Assembly: GCF_032854445.1 (NCBI RefSeq)
Contig: NC_088295.1
Coordinates: 63,035,249 to 63,099,248 of the forward strand
From: Liolophura sinensis
Taxonomy: Eukaryota; Mollusca; Polyplacophora; Chitonida; Chitonidae
Length of the DNA stretch: 64,000 bases
Direction of reading: 5' to 3'
In this document: piece by piece, positions 60,690-64,000 of the stretch
Numbering within the stretch: the stretch's first letter is position 1
Layout: each line of letters begins with the position of its first letter
Notes under the pieces: model-generated
What the model was told of the DNA's origin: nothing
What the model saw: only the letters and a program-made list of their open reading frames with translations
Database searches by the model: none
Program-made: the position numbers and the translations under genes

Positions 60690-61640
60690 TGATTGCCTCT
60701 TTCATGCAGCGGAGGTATAATATTAACTACTATACCACCGTTCAATTGGCGTGCCATGATTGCTTCTTCCTTACAATGCACGTATAGCACTAGCCAGTAT
60801 AGTACCGTTTTACTGACGTTCTATGACTGTCTCATCCATGTAATGCACGTACAACATCTTCCATCGTTTTATTGGCGTTCTATATCTCCCTCATCCACAC
60901 AATGCACGTACAACATTTGCCATCGTTTTATTGGCGTTCTATGACTCCCTCGTCCACGCAATGCACGTACAACATCTTCCATCGTTTTATTGGCGTTCTA
61001 TGACTCCCTCATCCACGCAATGCACGTGCAACATTTGCCATCGTTTTATTAGCGTTCTATGACTGCCTCATCCACGTAATGCACGTGTAACATTAGTCAG
61101 AATACTACCGTTTAGTTGGCGTTCTATGACTCCCTCTTCCATACAATGCACTTATAACATTATCCAGTATACTACCGTTCCACTGACGTTCTATGACTCT
61201 CTCTTCTATGCAATGCACGTACAACATTTTCCATTGTTTTATTGGCATTCTATGACTCCCTCATCCACGTAATGCACGTACAACATCTTCCATCGTTTTA
61301 TTGGTGTTCTATGAATCCTTCATCCACGAAATGCACATACATGTACACAACACTGACCAGTATACTGGCTGTTTATTGGCGGTCTATAATTGCCTCCTCC
61401 ATGCAACACACGCATAACATTAGCCAGTAGGCAAATAACACCTTTTTATTGGGTTTGTATGAGTGTCTCCTCTAGGCAATGCACGTATATAACACTGACA
61501 ATGTACTATCATTTTTGTTAACGCAACACAGCGTGTAATTGCCTGTTCTATGCAATGAACTTATTACATAAGCCACTATACCACCTTTTTGTTTGCGTTC
61601 AATGACTGTCTCTTCAATGCAGTTTACCTATATCCCTACT
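60690..61640. repeat. 59-bp tandem array, about 15 copies
   Basis: Unit 'tgcacgtacaacatcttcca' + 'tcgttttattggcgttctat' + 'gactccctcatccacgcaa'. The centre (60830-61080) is regular; both flanks diverge and carry indels ('tagccagtatactaccgttt'). Confidence 0.92.
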
Positions 61641-61735
61641 CGTGCCTTTTCTGACAGTCAGCTGTCTTCTTGCAGGCCGGAAAAGCAGCTCCTTATACTG
61701 TTTGGAGAAGAATTCTTCAGAACACCACCATTCAG

Positions 61736-61971
61736 TCAAAAATTAATCTTTTATATTTTAACAGAAAGTCTTTTGTCTGCGTGATGCTAGAAAGTATTCT
61801 GCTATTGCAACAGGTTGTTCTGTCAAATATGACACACATATTCTATTAATTCAACATAAAGAATCTGTAGATTCTGTTCATAGAATACCATGTTAAATAT
61901 GATACACTATTATGTTATAATCATCACTCATACAACAGACTTTCTGTTAAAATCAACAGATTAATTTTTGA
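61736..61971. mobile_element. Short inverted-repeat element (MITE-like), 236 bp
   Basis: The termini are inverted repeats of about 37 bp: left 'tcaaaaattaatct' and 'attttaacagaaagtct', right end in reverse the same with a 1-bp gap and a few mismatches. The interior is AT-rich with a palindrome 'gaatctgtagattc'. No coding capacity and no obvious target-site duplication. Confidence 0.75.
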
Positions 61972-62954
61972 GAGAAGTATATAGTATAGTAGCAGTAACA
62001 GATTTCTTGAAAATCTTGATATTCAAATATAAACAACATACAGCTCGGTCACCTTGCACGGTAAGACGTATAAACAAAACGTGTGCAAGAAGAAGGTCTT
62101 TCTCCAGTAAAATAAAGCCTACGCTAACATTTCTGTAACATGCGCATATTAAAAAGGGTAAAGAAAACACTACAGGTGGAGAAAGTATACTTACAGTTAT
62201 ATAGTATTCAGTGTTGAAATCAATTTTCTTACGTTGAACAACCGTAGATCAGGCCTTGGAGTAGTTTTAATAGTTTTTGGCTTTTAACCACTAAAAACTG
62301 CCCGATACAATAGTTCGATTTATTATTTTGGAATTTTTCCAACCGTGTGAAATGGTTTAAAAACATCAGACTCAACGCTGGTCCGTACTGAACCAGAGGG
62401 TATCAGTGAAGACATATCCATATTTTTGGTTTAAAATAGCTTGTTTCAAGATACATTCAGCGAATGTATTCGAAAATCTCTATAGACGCATTTTAGTCAT
62501 GAAGTCTAGCAGTTTATGTAAGTTAAGTCGTAAAAACATGATTTGACATCACTGGTGCCAATGTTGCCAGGAAAGGCCACCCTAGAATCAGAACTTTGAA
62601 ACGCATTTTACTGGGTTGAAAAATGTCTAAAAAAAAGTAATCGAAATATTAATGCTCTTTCATCGACATATACTTCACCTTAGAGTTTCCTTTGGTTTTA
62701 AATGGATGGTTCATTAGATGGTTCAGAATTGCAAGCCAGTGTTAGTATTTGTTTTAATCCAGAGTAAGGTTATATCTGAGACGTTAACATCTCCACTAGC
62801 TTGGCGCTAGGCACAATGTGTTAAGCTGAACACTGGGCGACAAGTGTCACTATTCTGTTTACGGAGTGTCATACCTGGTGTCTTGGGCATATCCTTTCAT
62901 GTTTGGATTTATACTTCACTAGGACTGCATTTGGCTTATGACAAGGCTATTTCA
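61972..62954. other. No gene seen; D1 remnant
   Basis: A D1 remnant lies at 62815-62900 ('gtgtcatacctggtgtcttg'). The rest is AT-rich. Confidence 0.4.
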
Positions 62955-63105
62955 TTTATTTATATATGTGATTAGTGTTTTACGCCGTACTCAAGAAAAT
63001 CTCACTTATACGACGGCGGCCAGCATTATGGTGGGAGAAAGCTGGCAGAACCCGGCGTAAGCCCACGACCATCCGCAGCTCGCTGTCAGACCTTCCCACG
63101 TAACA
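62955..63105 (-). mobile_element. SINE 3' half
   Basis: (tttattta)n, 'gtgttttacgccgtactcaa', 'cttatacgacggcggccagc', 'cccacgaccatccgcagctc', 'agaccttcccacgtaac'; head absent. Confidence 0.88.
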
Positions 63106-64000
63106 AGGCTTTTTGAAGTGTAGGGCATACTGTATGTGGTTAGATGTTTATATTGCAAATTGGGCGAATAGTCACATGTAACCGGTGGAATACGGTCTCT
63201 TGTCAGTTTACCTCAGATCAGTTACGGTTTTATTCTAAAACCATCTCTCCATAAGTAACTGTACCAGGAAAAAATTCACATCTTTTGCAATGCAATGATT
63301 AACTGCCGTTGCACTTTAATATTGTGTCCTTTGCCAGCAGCATGCAAATTTGTTTCGTGATAACATGTGGCCGCCCAACCCGTCAAAAATCGCAGAGTGG
63401 CAAAGGTTACGGTATATACGCAATAATCTTACTGCTGAGTTCGGTTCTCTACCTTTTGCATTTTGAAGGTTGTAGAAGCTTGAAATTAGCGAACAGTAAA
63501 AACCGTAGTAATTTCAATATAACGGCGTGGACTTCTAATTAGTCATCTTTTCTAAGTTGAAGGGTACGAATTATGGGTTTCACGTTATTAATGACCTGTC
63601 TTAATGCAGAGCTTACACATGGGGTCATTATGTCCAGTTATATCATCTTCATGATCCTTAAAGACACTGCTTAACCCAAAACGTGACATACCTTGCACAC
63701 TTTCTTAAAAGGTGGCGTTGTATGAAGACATGTTTTCCCATGAAGCCCTGTGATCGAGAGAACCGATACTCGACCCCCTCAGGGGATTTACATTGCGACC
63801 ATCCATTGTGAATTACGACCATGTCACAATCTGGGGAGCGTGATTACAGCGTTCCCATTTGCCAGGTCCCATTTGCTGACGTCACACTTCAGCTGCTGAT
63901 GGCAAAAGGACAGATCGTGACTTATTCCGTGTTACGTGTTATCGTATAGCCTTGGGTTGCAGCCACTAGGTGTTACGTAACTCGCTATATACCATATGTA
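63106..64000. other. No gene seen at the right edge
   Basis: An open frame at 63342-63542 includes a hydrophobic run (YAIILLLSSVLYLLHF), but nothing identifies it or joins it to the 53.9 kb exon. Confidence 0.3.

Overview
This window is nuclear DNA from an animal, most likely a mollusc. It is AT-rich, has multi-exon genes with GT-AG introns, and carries at least two dozen copies of a tRNA-derived SINE whose 3' end reads like 'cttgagtacggcgtaaaac' followed by a (aaat)n tail. That tail is typical of molluscan genomes; the taxonomic call is inference from the repeat style and protein similarity. There are no bacterial operons, CRISPR arrays, rRNA genes or intact tRNA genes.

Two genes can be reconstructed from end to end. 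On the minus strand, 22879 down to 15561, eight coding exons join in frame into a 468-residue orthologue of STK40, the Tribbles-related pseudokinase. On the plus strand, 26073 to 39706, six coding exons encode the mitochondrial large-subunit ribosomal protein bL19m (MRPL19). Its last exon carries an apparent extra G in a GGGG run (39468-39471), which breaks the frame before the conserved C-terminus. The two genes diverge from a roughly 3.1 kb interval that holds a SINE and a long-hairpin element. A second long-hairpin element and a 2 kb 54-bp satellite lie inside the first MRPL19 intron. Nothing in the sequence says the two genes share a function; they are simply divergent neighbours.

Layout. 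1-13 kb: no firm gene; a 63-bp tandem array (1.9-2.9 kb), 74-bp and 28-bp arrays (4.2-4.6 kb), SINEs, dispersed repeats, and a cysteine-rich candidate exon at 10.4-10.8 kb. 13.3-22.9 kb: STK40 with its probable 3' UTR. 23-26 kb: repeats and the divergent promoter region. 26.1-40.1 kb: MRPL19. 40-64 kb: largely repeat-filled intergenic or intronic DNA, with a 13-bp array split by a SINE (49-50.8 kb), a signal-peptide first exon at 53.9 kb whose gene must continue to the right, a G-rich 67-bp array (56 kb), a 59-bp array (60.7-61.6 kb) and a 236-bp inverted-repeat element (61.7-62.0 kb).

Most long open reading frames here are artefacts of tandem arrays whose period is a multiple of three. I did not find a convincing new multi-gene system. 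The items most worth checking are the MRPL19 frame break, the two neighbouring long-hairpin elements, and a splice-donor motif that seems to be echoed downstream of the 53.9 kb signal-peptide exon.
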